DNA of 64,000 bases from Erythrobacteraceae bacterium (GTDB taxonomy: Bacteria > Pseudomonadota > Alphaproteobacteria > Sphingomonadales > Sphingomonadaceae): contig PALE01000058.1 of assembly GCA_002706445.1 (NCBI GenBank), positions 1 through 64,000 of the forward strand. The letters run 5' to 3'. Every line of letters begins with the position of its first letter. The stretch's first letter is position 1. The translations under genes were made by a program, and so were the position numbers. The notes below the pieces were generated by a model. It was not told where the DNA came from. It searched no databases and was given only the letters and a program-made list of their open reading frames with translations. This document shows, in pieces, positions 28,334-37,816 of this stretch.

Positions 28334-28400
28334 GGCTCACTTCATGCGCCATGCATCGAAATTTGCAAATCGGCCAATCGCAATCGTCTGGCGTCTGGCG

Positions 28401-28916
28401 TCAGGCCGATGCCGGCTGGCGCAGATATTTGAACATGTAAGGGACGAATTCGGCCTTGCCGAGCGCGACGCCTTCCTTGCGCATGATCATATAGGCGGCG
28501 GTGATGTGGAAATAGAACTGCGCCAGCGCCCAGTCGCGCAGATACTCGCCGACGGTGAGGTCAAAGGTCATGCCGTTGCCCAGAGCGAGTTCGACCGGCT
28601 TGTCCTCGGCGGGGAAGTCGACCGTGGCCCATTCGGCCAGTTGCGCGCGTGTATCGGCGATAAGCTTGTGCGCCTCGGCGATCGTAGCAGGGTCGTTCTC
28701 GTTGGAGGTGAAGCTGGTCAGCCCGAACCGCTCCACCGCTTCGCCGGGCATATTGCAGACGAAACGCACCTGCGTGGCGAGCGGGAACATGTCCTCGGCA
28801 ATGCGCGCGGCCAGCAGGTCCTCGCCGCGTCCTGCATCCTCCGCTTTCTTGAGCATCCCGTCGAGCGCGCCGAGCAGCTGGTCCCACACCGGCGTGATAT
28901 GATCTTTCAGTTCCAT
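28401..28916 (-). CDS. DUF1993 domain protein
   Basis: 171-residue cytoplasmic helical protein. DFPAEDKPVELALGNGMTFDLTVGEYLRDWALAQFYFHITAAYMIMRKEGV is the family core; the FHITAAYMI region resembles DinB-like metal-binding four-helix bundles. Function is unknown. It is 53 bp after the DNA ligase start-to-stop unit's end, on the same strand. Confidence 0.88.
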   Translation of the reverse strand: MELKDHITPVWDQLLGALDGMLKKAEDAGRGEDLLAARIAEDMFPLATQVRFVCNMPGEAVERFGLTSFTSNENDPATIAEAHKLIADTRAQLAEWATVDFPAEDKPVELALGNGMTFDLTVGEYLRDWALAQFYFHITAAYMIMRKEGVALGKAEFVPYMFKYLRQPASA

Positions 28917-28969
28917 CGAGAGTCTCCCGTTTCAATTTGAAACCTATATGGACCCCGGCGATAGAGGGG

Positions 28970-30565
28970 TCAATCCTTGATCAGCGCCCTCAGCGTCTCG
29001 ATCCGGTCTGCCTCGTGCACCGGCTTGTCCCAGCGAATGCGATGGATGCGCGGGAAACGCATGGCCAGACCGCTTTTGTGCCGCTTAGAGGAATGCACGC
29101 TGTCGAAAGCGACTTCGAAGACCAGAGTGCGCTCGACCTCGCGCACCGGACCGAAGCGGTTGAGCGTCGTCTGCCGCACGAGCTTGTCGAGTTTTTTGAG
29201 TTCAGCATCGGTGAAGCCCGAATAGGCCTTGCCCACGGGCAGCAATTCCGCGCCATTATCGGGATCGCCGTCCCAGCAGCCGAAAGTGTAGTCCGAATAG
29301 AAACTCGAACGCTTGCCGCTCCCCCGCTGCGCGTACATCAGCACGCAGTCTACCAGCAGCGGGTCGCGCTTCCATTTGTACCACAGCCCGACCTTGCGCC
29401 CCGCAATATAGGCGCTGTCGCGGCGTTTGAGCATGAGCCCTTCGATCGCTTCCTCGCGCGCGGTTTCGCGGATTTCGGCAAGATGCGTGAAATCGCGCGC
29501 TTCGACGAGAGCGGACAGGTCGAAATGGCTATCGGGCAGACGCGGCACGAGGTTTTCGAGTGCCTTGCGCCGCGCTTCCCAGGCCTGCTCGCGCAAGTCC
29601 TCGCCTTCGATAATCAGCGCATCGTAGAGGCGCACGAAGGCGGGGGCTTCCTTGAGCATTTTCTTGCTCACGGTCTTGCGCCCCAGCCTTTGCTGGAGCG
29701 CGTTGAAACTGGCCGCGCCGCCTTCTTCACCGCCCTGTGCCGCGCCGCGCACGAGCAATTCCCCGTCGAGCACCGCGTCCATCGGCAGCACGTCGAGCAA
29801 TTCGGGAAAACTGGCCGAAATATCGTCACCCGAGCGCGAATAGAGCCGTGTTTCGCCCGCCACGCGCACCAGCTGCACCCTGATCCCGTCCCATTTCCAC
29901 TCGGCGGCATATTCGGCGAGGTCGACAGTGCCATCCTCGAGCGGATGCGCGAGCATGAAAGGGCGAAAGCGCGGGACGTTCGAAACATTGGGCGGATCGC
30001 CGCCGTCCGCGGCCCAGTGGAACAGTTCGGCATAGGGGGGAGAGAGCGCGTGCCAGTACTCCTCGACCTCCTCGACATTGACATCGAAGGCCTGTGCAAA
30101 CGCCGTTTTGGCGAGCCGAGCCGATACGCCGATACGCATCGCGCCGGTGGCGAGCTTGATCAGCGCGAAGCGGCCGTTGGAATCGAGCCCGTCGAGCAGC
30201 TTTGCCAGTTCCCCCGGCGCGGTGTTGCGGTTCAGTCCCGACAGGCGTTCTACCACCTTGGCGACGCTCACATCGCTGGCCTCGCTAATGTCGTCCTCGG
30301 GCCACAGGAGGCTCGCCGTCTCTGCCGTGTCGCCGACAAAATCGCGGCTCAGCGTCCACAAGACGGGGTCCACGCGGTCCGCCATCAGATTGCGGATTGT
30401 CGAGGATTTGACTGCGGGAAAGTCCAGCTCGCCGGTCAGCGCCGCCAGCGCATAGCCACGGTCGGGATCGGGAGTGGTGCGCAGATAGTCGGCCACCAGC
30501 GCAAGCTTGCGGTTGCGGCTGGTGGTGTAGATCAGCGCATCGAGCAGTGCGGCGAAGGCCTTCAT
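28970..30565 (-). CDS. ATP-dependent DNA ligase (ligase-associated repair system)
   Basis: 531 residues. The N-terminal helical DNA-binding domain (about 1-190) is followed by an adenylation domain with the nucleophile Lys224 in EWKWDGIRVQL, then SGDDIS, DGELLV, EGLMLKRRDSAYI and KWKRDPLLVD, and a C-terminal OB fold. This matches bacterial LigC-like ligases encoded with a metallo-beta-lactamase exonuclease and often an Lhr-type helicase. ATG 30565 overlaps the exonuclease stop by four bases. It probably serves a repair pathway separate from NAD ligase LigA. Confidence 0.94.
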   Translation of the reverse strand: MKAFAALLDALIYTTSRNRKLALVADYLRTTPDPDRGYALAALTGELDFPAVKSSTIRNLMADRVDPVLWTLSRDFVGDTAETASLLWPEDDISEASDVSVAKVVERLSGLNRNTAPGELAKLLDGLDSNGRFALIKLATGAMRIGVSARLAKTAFAQAFDVNVEEVEEYWHALSPPYAELFHWAADGGDPPNVSNVPRFRPFMLAHPLEDGTVDLAEYAAEWKWDGIRVQLVRVAGETRLYSRSGDDISASFPELLDVLPMDAVLDGELLVRGAAQGGEEGGAASFNALQQRLGRKTVSKKMLKEAPAFVRLYDALIIEGEDLREQAWEARRKALENLVPRLPDSHFDLSALVEARDFTHLAEIRETAREEAIEGLMLKRRDSAYIAGRKVGLWYKWKRDPLLVDCVLMYAQRGSGKRSSFYSDYTFGCWDGDPDNGAELLPVGKAYSGFTDAELKKLDKLVRQTTLNRFGPVREVERTLVFEVAFDSVHSSKRHKSGLAMRFPRIHRIRWDKPVHEADRIETLRALIKD

Positions 30566-31572
30566 TCGTCTTCGTCCTCGCGGCCGACGAGCGCGAGTGC
30601 GCGGGCCTTGCGCTGATGCAATTCGCACCAGCGCAGCAGCGCCTCTTCGCGCCCATGGGTGATCCATGTCTCCTGAGGGTTCACTTCGGCAATCGTGCGG
30701 GTGAGTTCGTTCCAGTCGGCGTGGTCGGAGATGATCAGCGGAATCTCGACCCCGCGCTGCCGCGCCCGCTGGCGCACGCGCATCCACCCGCTCGCCATGG
30801 CGGTGATCGGATTGGGCAGTCTGCGCGACCAGCGATCGTTGAGCGCGCTGGGCGGCGCGATGACGATACTGCCGCGCATATCGTCTTTCTCGTGATCGCT
30901 CACCAGCCTGAGCTCGCCCAGCGGCACGCCGTGTTCCTCATAGAGCCGGCACATCTTCTCCATCGCACCATGGAGATAGATCGGCGCGTGATGCCCCGCA
31001 GCGCGCAGTTCTGCGATCACCCGCTGCGCCTTGCCGAGTGCGTAGGCGCCCACCAGCACGCAGCTGTCAGGATTGGCCTCAAGCGCGCCGAGCAGCTTGG
31101 CCATTTCCTCTTCGATGGGCGGATGGGTGAAGACCGGAAGGCCGAAGGTCGCCTCGGTGATGAAGACATCGCAGGGCACGACTTCGAACGGCGCGCAGGT
31201 CGGGTCGGGGCGGCGCTTGTAGTCGCCTGTAATCACCACCCGCTCACCTGCATGTTCGAGCAGGACTTGCGCGGAACCGAGCACGTGTCCGGCGGGAAAG
31301 AATGTCGCATCGACACCGCCTTGCAGACGCAAGGTTTCGCCATATTCGACCCCGACTGCGCCCTCGCGTGTGTTGTAGCGCAGGTCCATGATCGCAAGCG
31401 TGGCAGGCGTCGCGATGGTCTCGCCATGCCCGCCGCGCGCATGGTCGGCATGGCCGTGCGTGACGAGCGCGCGCTCGACCGCGCGGCCGGGATCGACCCA
31501 GGTATCAGCCGGAACAATGTGGATCCCCCATGGTTCGGGCCGGATCCAGGAAAAGGCGGTGGATTTGCTCAT
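30562..31572 (-). CDS. ligase-associated DNA exonuclease (metallo-beta-lactamase fold)
   Basis: 336-residue beta-CASP-type nuclease. The metal motif THGHADHARGG is near 39-49, then PAGHVLGSAQVLLE, VITGDYKRRPDPT, ITEATFG and ISDHADWNEL supply further metal ligands. It pairs with the ATP ligase through an ATGA overlap, a widely conserved two-gene unit for DNA end processing. Neither the usual Lhr-like helicase nor the metallophosphatase of this system lies next to it. Confidence 0.94.
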   Translation of the reverse strand: MSKSTAFSWIRPEPWGIHIVPADTWVDPGRAVERALVTHGHADHARGGHGETIATPATLAIMDLRYNTREGAVGVEYGETLRLQGGVDATFFPAGHVLGSAQVLLEHAGERVVITGDYKRRPDPTCAPFEVVPCDVFITEATFGLPVFTHPPIEEEMAKLLGALEANPDSCVLVGAYALGKAQRVIAELRAAGHHAPIYLHGAMEKMCRLYEEHGVPLGELRLVSDHEKDDMRGSIVIAPPSALNDRWSRRLPNPITAMASGWMRVRQRARQRGVEIPLIISDHADWNELTRTIAEVNPQETWITHGREEALLRWCELHQRKARALALVGREDEDE

Positions 31573-31601
31573 GGTATGAAACGGGCGCGGGCCAAGAAAA
31601 A

Positions 31602-31629
31602 GGCGCGGGGAAGTTGCCTCCTCCGCGCC
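31602..31629 (-). terminator. Rho-independent terminator of clpA
   Basis: On the minus strand GGCGCGG pairs with CCGCGCC across a 14-base loop that can pair further (GGAGG/TTCC), followed by TTTTTCTT. It is 23 bp after the clpA stop. Confidence 0.8.
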
Positions 31630-31651
31630 CCCTTGTGTCTGACCGGAAGGA

Positions 31652-34039
31652 TCAACCTTCCTTGTCGCTGCCCGATTCCTCGGGGCTGGAATCGTCCTTC
31701 TTTGCGGCGGGCGGAGACTTCTTCGCCGCCGGTTTCTTGCGCGGTTTGGGCTTCGTCTTGGGCGGTGCGGGGGTGAGTTCGAAGGTCGGCTTTCCGTCCT
31801 TCATCGTCACCGACACCTCTCCGCCTTCGGCAAGCTTGCCGAACAGCAGTTCCTCGGCGAGCGGCTGCTTGATCTTGTCCTGGATCAGGCGGCCCATCGG
31901 ACGCGCGCCATAGAGGCGGTCGTAACCCTTGTCCGCCAACCACGCGCGGGCGTCGCTGTCGAACTGGATGTGGACGTTCTGTTCGGCAAGCTGCAGTTCG
32001 AGCTCGAGAATGAACTTGTCGACCACGCGGGCAACGGTGCTCTTGCCGAGATAGGCAAAGGGCACGATCGCATCGAGACGGTTGCGGAACTCCGGCGTGA
32101 ACATCTTGTTCACCGCCTCGGTGCCTGCGTCTTCCTTCGACACATCGCCAAAGCCGATACCGCTCTTCGCCATATCCGAAGCGCCCGCATTGGTGGTCAT
32201 GATGAGCACCACATTGCGGAAATCGACGGTCTTGCCGTGATGGTCGGTCAGACGGCCGTTATCCATCACCTGCAACAGGATATTGAAGAGGTCGGGGTGA
32301 GCCTTCTCGATTTCGTCGAGCAGCAGCACGCAATGCGGGTTCTGGTCGACGGCGTCGGTGAGCAGACCGCCCTGATCGTAGCCGACATAGCCCGGAGGCG
32401 CGCCGATCAGGCGCGAAACGCTGTGGCGCTCCATATATTCGGACATGTCGAAACGCTTGAGTTCGATCCCCATGATCGAGGCGAGCTGACGCGCAACCTC
32501 GGTCTTGCCGACGCCGGTGGGGCCGGAGAAGAGGAACGAACCGATCGGCTTGTCGGGATCGCGCAGGCCGGCACGCGACAGCTTCATCGCGGTCGAGAGG
32601 CGTTCGATAGCCTCGTCCTGCCCGAAAACAACATGCTTGAGGTCGCGCGAAAGGTTTTCGAGCGCCTTCTTGTCGTCCTTCGACACCGATTTCGGCGGGA
32701 TGCGTGCCATGGTGGCGATCACCGCTTCGATCTCCTTGGCGGTGATCTTCTTCTTGCGGCGGCTGGGCGGAACCAGCATCTGCATCGCGCCGACTTCGTC
32801 GATCACGTCGATAGCCTTGTCGGGCAGCTTGCGGTCGTTGATGTAACGCGCCGAAAGCTCGACTGCAGTCTTGAGCGCGTCAGGCGTGTATTTGACCTTG
32901 TGATGGTCTTCGAACGCGCTGCGCAGACCCTTGAGGATTTCGATCGTGTCCTCGATCGTCGGTTCGTTGACGTCGATCTTCTGGAACCGGCGCAGCAGGG
33001 CGCGGTCCTTTTCGAAGTGATTGCGGAATTCCTTGTAAGTGGTCGAACCGATGCAGCGGATCGAACCCGAGGACAGCGCAGGCTTCAACAGGTTCGAGGC
33101 GTCCATCGCCCCGCCGCTGGTCGCACCGGCGCCGATGACGGTGTGGATCTCGTCAATGAAGAGCACCGCATGCGGCATCCCTTCAAGCTCGGAGACGACC
33201 TGCTTCAACCGCTCTTCGAAATCGCCGCGATAGCGCGTGCCGGCAAGCAGCGCGCCCATGTCGAGCGAGTAGATCACGGCCTCTTCGAGCACTTCGGGCA
33301 CGTCGCCTTCGACGATCTTGCGCGCAAGACCTTCAGCAATCGCGGTTTTCCCGACGCCGGGATCGCCGACGTAGAGCGGGTTGTTCTTCGAACGGCGGCA
33401 CAGGATCTGCACCGTGCGATCAACCTCCGGCCCGCGACCGATCAGCGGATCGATCCGGCCCGCTTCGGCCTTGGCGTTGAGATTGACAGTGAACTGGTCG
33501 AGCGCGGTTTCTTTCTTCGCAGCCCCGTCCTTGGCGGCTTCGGGAGTGTCTGCGGCGGGGTCTTCGCTGCCTTGCGGTGCTTTCGATTCAAGCTGGCGTC
33601 CGCCCTTGCCGATGCCGTGGCTGATATAGCTCACCGCATCGAGGCGGCTCATGTCCTGCTGCTGGAGGAAATAGACCGCATAGCTATCGCGTTCGGAAAA
33701 CAGCGCGACCAGCACGTTGGCGCCGGTGACGGTGTCTTTGCCCGAAGACTGCACATGCAGGATCGCGCGCTGGATCACCCGCTGGAAACCCGCGGTAGGC
33801 TGCGGATCGGCGTCTTCCTCGGTTTTCAGCGATTGGTATTCCTGATCGAGATATTGCTTCACCACCTCGCCCAGCTCGGCAAGGTCCACGCCGCAGGCAG
33901 CCATGACCTGTGCGCCGTCCTCGTCATCGATCAGCGCGAGCAGCAGGTGCTCCAGCGTCGCATATTCGTGGCGGCGCTCGGACGCATGGGCGAGCGCATT
34001 GTGGAGTGTCCGTTCGAGATTCTGGGCAAAACTAGGCAT
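31652..34039 (-). CDS. clpA: ATP-dependent Clp protease ATP-binding subunit ClpA
   Basis: 795-residue Hsp100 unfoldase for the ClpAP protease. Clp_N repeats occupy 1-145. The first AAA module has Walker A GDPGVGKTA near 220 and VLFIDEIHTVIGAG; the second has GPTGVGKTE near 507 and LLLDEIEKAHPD. The IGL ClpP loop is not obvious by eye. The C-terminus carries about 40 extra Lys/Pro/Ser-rich residues (PKTKPKPRKKPAAKK) absent from E. coli ClpA. clpS, often adjacent, is not in this window. Confidence 0.95.
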   Translation of the reverse strand: MPSFAQNLERTLHNALAHASERRHEYATLEHLLLALIDDEDGAQVMAACGVDLAELGEVVKQYLDQEYQSLKTEEDADPQPTAGFQRVIQRAILHVQSSGKDTVTGANVLVALFSERDSYAVYFLQQQDMSRLDAVSYISHGIGKGGRQLESKAPQGSEDPAADTPEAAKDGAAKKETALDQFTVNLNAKAEAGRIDPLIGRGPEVDRTVQILCRRSKNNPLYVGDPGVGKTAIAEGLARKIVEGDVPEVLEEAVIYSLDMGALLAGTRYRGDFEERLKQVVSELEGMPHAVLFIDEIHTVIGAGATSGGAMDASNLLKPALSSGSIRCIGSTTYKEFRNHFEKDRALLRRFQKIDVNEPTIEDTIEILKGLRSAFEDHHKVKYTPDALKTAVELSARYINDRKLPDKAIDVIDEVGAMQMLVPPSRRKKKITAKEIEAVIATMARIPPKSVSKDDKKALENLSRDLKHVVFGQDEAIERLSTAMKLSRAGLRDPDKPIGSFLFSGPTGVGKTEVARQLASIMGIELKRFDMSEYMERHSVSRLIGAPPGYVGYDQGGLLTDAVDQNPHCVLLLDEIEKAHPDLFNILLQVMDNGRLTDHHGKTVDFRNVVLIMTTNAGASDMAKSGIGFGDVSKEDAGTEAVNKMFTPEFRNRLDAIVPFAYLGKSTVARVVDKFILELELQLAEQNVHIQFDSDARAWLADKGYDRLYGARPMGRLIQDKIKQPLAEELLFGKLAEGGEVSVTMKDGKPTFELTPAPPKTKPKPRKKPAAKKSPPAAKKDDSSPEESGSDKEG

Positions 34040-34160
34040 GTATCGGGTCTCTAGCAGGGGGCGGGTGAGGCTCGGGTTAATGGAGCCGGGAGAAGGTTAC
34101 TCAGTTGATATGGTGCGCTCTTGCGCAATTGCGAATCCCAAAAACGATCCGCGGGCGCGA

Positions 34161-34364
34161 TCATGTTCCCGGCCTGCCGAACAAGGCGTCGGCGGCGGCC
34201 CTGTGTTTGGCCGCCTTGTCGCTATGGGCTTTGACCCGTGCGATTTCCGCTTCGAGCAGCGCCACTCGGTGTTCCAGTTCGTCTTGCGAATAGGGTGACA
34301 AATCTTCGGCAGCGAGCTTGCTCGCTGCGTCGCCTTTGGGCCGCGGGAGATCGAGATCGTCCAT
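34161..34364 (-). CDS. DUF1192 small protein
   Basis: 67 residues from ATG 34364. It starts MDDLDLPRPKGD and has the DUF1192 core LSPYSQDELEHRVALLEAEIARV, a short coiled coil, then AADALFGRPG. It is common and conserved in alphaproteobacteria and has no known function. It is 121 bp upstream of clpA on the same strand. Confidence 0.85.
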   Translation of the reverse strand: MDDLDLPRPKGDAASKLAAEDLSPYSQDELEHRVALLEAEIARVKAHSDKAAKHRAAADALFGRPGT

Positions 34365-34492
34365 TGGAAGGCAGCATCGCAAGACAGGCGGCTTGCTGTC
34401 AATGTGCATGCTGGGTATCTGGCATCGCGTTATGAACGAGTGTTGCGCTTTCACCATGCGCGATGCGGGCAGTTACCGGGGGACTTTGATCT

Positions 34493-35515
34493 ATGACCGA
34501 GGCGCAAACGCCTGATCTTCCCGAAACGATGAAGGCGATCGGCTTTGCCGCGCCCGGCGGGCCGGATGTGCTCGCTCTCGACGAGATTGCCCGACCCGAG
34601 CCGGGGCCGGAAGATGTCCTGATCGCGGTTGCCTATGCCGGGGTGAACCGCCCCGATTGCGCCCAGCGTGCAGGGCTTTACCCGCCGCCTCCGGGCGCGT
34701 CTCCGGTTCTCGGGCTGGAAGTAGCGGGCGAAGTGGTCGCCGTGGGCAGCGGTGTGCCAGCCGAGATGCTGGGCACTCGTGTCGCGGCACTCACGCCGGG
34801 GGGCGGCTATGCGCAATATTGCGCTGCGCCGTGGCAGCACTGCCTCCCCGTGCCCGATGAGATGAACCTCAAATCCGCTGCCGCTCTCCCGGAAACCTTG
34901 TTCACCGTGTGGCACAATGTGTTCGAGCGCGGGATGGCGCGCGATGGCGAGCGGTTGCTGGTGCACGGCGGCACTTCGGGCATCGGAACGATGGCGATCA
35001 TGCTCGCCAAGGCGTTCGATATCGAGGTGATCGTCACCTGCGGCGATGAAGAGAAATGCGAAGCCGCCCGCAAAGTCGGCGCGGACTTTGCCATCAACTA
35101 TCGCGAAGAGGACTTTGTAAAGGTCATCGCCGATTACACCGGCGGCAAGGGCGTCAATGTGATCCTCGACATGGTCGGCGGCGACTATGTGGCGCGCAAC
35201 CTCCAGTGCCTTGCCGAAGACGGCCGCCATGTCACCATCGCGGTGCTTGGCGGGGCAAAGGCGCAGCTGTTCATGCCGCTGGTGATGATGAAGCGGCTGA
35301 CGCTGACAGGTTCGACCCTGCGCCCGCGCACCGATGCTTTCAAGGCGGCGCTGGCGGACGAGATCGCGATCAACGCATGGCCGATGTTTACGGGCGGCGA
35401 GCTGACGCCGATCATGGACCAGACCTTTCCGCTCGCCGAAGCCGCTGCTGCCCATGCGCGGATGGAAGCGGGAGAGCATATCGGCAAGATCGTGCTGGAA
35501 GTGGCAGGCGGTTAG
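34493..35515 (+). CDS. NAD(P)H quinone oxidoreductase, PIG3 family (zinc-independent MDR)
   Basis: 340-residue medium-chain reductase. The GroES-like N-domain (VLIAVAYAGVNRPDCAQRAGLYPPPPGASPVLGLEVAGEVV) matches the PIG3/TP53I3 subgroup. The Rossmann motif HGGTSGIGTMAIMLAKA is near 157, and VGADFAINYREEDF follows. No structural zinc Cys set is present. It likely reduces quinones or enones with NADPH. Confidence 0.93.
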   Translation: MTEAQTPDLPETMKAIGFAAPGGPDVLALDEIARPEPGPEDVLIAVAYAGVNRPDCAQRAGLYPPPPGASPVLGLEVAGEVVAVGSGVPAEMLGTRVAALTPGGGYAQYCAAPWQHCLPVPDEMNLKSAAALPETLFTVWHNVFERGMARDGERLLVHGGTSGIGTMAIMLAKAFDIEVIVTCGDEEKCEAARKVGADFAINYREEDFVKVIADYTGGKGVNVILDMVGGDYVARNLQCLAEDGRHVTIAVLGGAKAQLFMPLVMMKRLTLTGSTLRPRTDAFKAALADEIAINAWPMFTGGELTPIMDQTFPLAEAAAAHARMEAGEHIGKIVLEVAGG

Positions 35516-35620
35516 GCCCGCCCTCACGGGGACTTCTGCCCTGCAACATAGCCGTCACAAGCCGCGCAGATGACGCCGAACCGTCACCGCGCTGCTCTAC
35601 GCCTGTAACATTGCTCTGGC

Positions 35621-36607
35621 ATGCAACAATCGCAAAGCAACGCATTAGCGAGGCGATTGATGACCGATTTCATGCTTCCCGAGGGCACTCCTGATCCGCA
35701 GGCGCTGGGCAAGGTAGCCAGCCTGCCACTCGCGCAAATGTCCTCACGGCTGGGCACGCCCGAGCCTGTCGGCATCGAGCGGACCAGATATCGCACTATC
35801 TGGATCAGCGACGTCCACCTCGGCACCAAGGACTGCAATGCCGGGATGCTGATCGATTTCCTCGACCGCACCGACAGCGAAACCATGTACCTCGTCGGTG
35901 ACATCATCGACGGCTGGCGGCTGAAGAAGAAGTTCTACTGGCCCGCCGAACACAATGACATCGTCTGGCGGCTGTTGAAGCGCGCCAAGCGCGGCACGCG
36001 GATCGTCTATATTCCGGGCAATCACGACGAAATGTTCCGCCAGTTCACCGGCCTCAATTTCGGCGGGATCGAGATCCGCCGCGCGGCGTTCCATGACACC
36101 GCCGACGGGCGCCGCCTGATGGTGCTTCACGGCGATGAATTCGACGCGGTCATGCTTTCGCAGCGCTGGCTCGCCTTTGTCGGGGACTGGGCCTACGTCA
36201 CCACGATGAAGCTCAACGTGCTGGTCAACGGCATCCGCAAGGCGCTCGGCAAGCCCTATTGGTCGCTTTCGAAAGCCGCCAAGCACAAGGTCAAGAACGC
36301 GGTCGAGTTCATCGGCAAATACGAAGAGGTCGTCGCCAAGGCGGCCGGTGAGCGCGGAGTGGACGGGGTAGTCTGTGGGCACATCCACACCGCCGAAATG
36401 CGCGAATTCGTCTTTGACGGGCAGAACATCGAATATTGGAACGACGGCGACTGGGTCGAAGGGTGCAATGCGCTGGTCGAGCATCACGACGGGCGCATGG
36501 AGATCCTCCATTGGCCCGATATCGTCGCCGCGCGCGGCGGAGTTGCAGAGCAGGCGCAAGACACCGATACTGCGCCCGCAGACAGCCCGGAGCGGGAGGC
36601 GGCATGA
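35621..36607 (+). CDS. LpxH-like metallophosphoesterase (UDP-2,3-diacylglucosamine diphosphatase family)
   Basis: 328 residues. Calcineurin-type metal motifs are complete: SDVHLGTKD near 64, GDIIDGWRL, GNHDE and HGDEFD, then CGHIHTAE. Proteins of this length paired with a glycosyltransferase are frequent in alphaproteobacteria, and the lipid A role (LpxH/LpxI step) is possible but not proven. An alternative start is ATG 35660. The stop overlaps the glycosyltransferase ATG by four bases. Confidence 0.87.
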   Translation: MQQSQSNALARRLMTDFMLPEGTPDPQALGKVASLPLAQMSSRLGTPEPVGIERTRYRTIWISDVHLGTKDCNAGMLIDFLDRTDSETMYLVGDIIDGWRLKKKFYWPAEHNDIVWRLLKRAKRGTRIVYIPGNHDEMFRQFTGLNFGGIEIRRAAFHDTADGRRLMVLHGDEFDAVMLSQRWLAFVGDWAYVTTMKLNVLVNGIRKALGKPYWSLSKAAKHKVKNAVEFIGKYEEVVAKAAGERGVDGVVCGHIHTAEMREFVFDGQNIEYWNDGDWVEGCNALVEHHDGRMEILHWPDIVAARGGVAEQAQDTDTAPADSPEREAA

Positions 36608-37719
36608 ACACGCAGACACGAATTTGCGCCGATAGCTCCGGTGTGACGCGTTCCGCTTTCGCACCGGGCGCGCCGCGCTCGATCGCGATCGTGACCGATG
36701 CCTGGTATCCGCAGGTCAACGGCGTGGTGCGCACGCTCTCGACCACTTGCGACATGCTGCGCCGCTGGGGGCACGAGGTGACGGTCATCTCCCCCGAGGA
36801 TTACACCAGCTTTCCCGCGCCGACCTATCCCGAAATCCGCCTCGCGGTGACAGCTCCCGGAACGGTCGGGCGCGAGCTGGCGCGGATTGCGCCCGAGGCG
36901 GTGCATATCGCCACCGAAGGCCCGTTGGGTTTCGCGGCGCGGCGCTATTGCAAGAGCCGCAAAGTGCCTTTCACCACCGCCTATCACACGCAGTTTCCCG
37001 ATTACCTCGCGCGCCGCACGGGCCTGCCTGCTGCGCTGTTCTGGCCCTATATCCGCTGGTTCCACCGTCCCGCGCAGCGGATCATGGTGGCCACCGAGAC
37101 GATCCGCGCACAGCTGCGCGAACAGGGGCTGACCCATCTGTCGCACTGGAGTCGCGGGGTCGATCTCGACTGCTTCTCTCCCGACGCGCCGCCTCCGGCC
37201 GAATATGCCGGTATCGAAGGGCCGATCCTGCTTTATGTCGGCCGCGTCGCGGTCGAGAAGAATATCGAGGCGTTTCTTTCCTGCGATTATCCCGGCACCA
37301 AGGTTGTCGTCGGCGACGGACCTGCGCGCGCCTCGCTCGAAGGGCGGTTCCCTGATGCGCTGTTCCTCGGCAAGAAGAGCGGCGTCGAGCTTGCAGGCTG
37401 CTATGCCGGAGCCGACGTTTTCGTGTTTCCGAGCAAGACCGACACCTTCGGCCTCGTCATGATCGAAGCGCTGGCCTGCGGGACGCCGGTGGCAGCCTAT
37501 CCTGTCGCCGGCCCGGTCGATATTCTCACCGACGCCGTCGGCGCGATGAGCGACAACATCGCCCGCGCGATCGATGCGGCGCGCTATTGCGACCGCCACG
37601 AATGTGCCGCCTTCGGTGCGGGCTATTCATGGGAAGCGGCAACGCAGCAGTTCCTTTCCGGCCTCGTCGCGCTGGAAGAGGAAGAGTGCGTTTCGCTGCG
37701 CGCTGCACCCGCCCTGTAA
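36604..37719 (+). CDS. family-4 glycosyltransferase (MgtA-like)
   Basis: 371-residue retaining GT-B enzyme. The N-terminal DAWYPQVNGVVRTL is the donor-fold start; the C-domain has ILLYVGRVAVEKNIEAFL, KKSGVELAGCYAGADVFVFPSKTDTFGLVMIEALACGTPVAAYP. It is closest to alpha-mannosyl or glucosyl-lipid transferases. ATGA overlap with the phosphoesterase suggests a joint envelope-lipid role. The acceptor is unknown. Confidence 0.9.
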   Translation: MNTQTRICADSSGVTRSAFAPGAPRSIAIVTDAWYPQVNGVVRTLSTTCDMLRRWGHEVTVISPEDYTSFPAPTYPEIRLAVTAPGTVGRELARIAPEAVHIATEGPLGFAARRYCKSRKVPFTTAYHTQFPDYLARRTGLPAALFWPYIRWFHRPAQRIMVATETIRAQLREQGLTHLSHWSRGVDLDCFSPDAPPPAEYAGIEGPILLYVGRVAVEKNIEAFLSCDYPGTKVVVGDGPARASLEGRFPDALFLGKKSGVELAGCYAGADVFVFPSKTDTFGLVMIEALACGTPVAAYPVAGPVDILTDAVGAMSDNIARAIDAARYCDRHECAAFGAGYSWEAATQQFLSGLVALEEEECVSLRAAPAL

Positions 37720-37768
37720 GCAATATCTTGCCGTAGGGCCGCGATTGCCCTATCTGCACCCTCGCAAC

Positions 37769-37790
37769 GGCCGCTCCGCAAGGGGCGGCC
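37769..37790 (+). terminator. terminator between the glycosyltransferase and trcR
   Basis: GGCCGCTCC-GCAA-GGGGCGGCC, a nine-pair stem with one G-T pair and a tetraloop, followed by CTTTACATTTTT. It separates the upstream pair from trcR, whose ATG is 27 bp further. Confidence 0.8.
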
Positions 37791-37816
37791 CTTTACATTT
37801 TTACGGAGATTTTCCC

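Noticed and set aside
28937-30616. 559-codon plus-strand frame over the DNA ligase
   Set aside because: Antisense to ligase adenylation motifs; no domain.
31282-31287. CACGTG core as a further parS
   Set aside because: Flanking bases do not match the parS arms; the same applies to the core near 55148.
31970-34054. 694-codon plus-strand frame
   Set aside because: Antisense shadow of clpA, whose Walker motifs are unambiguous.
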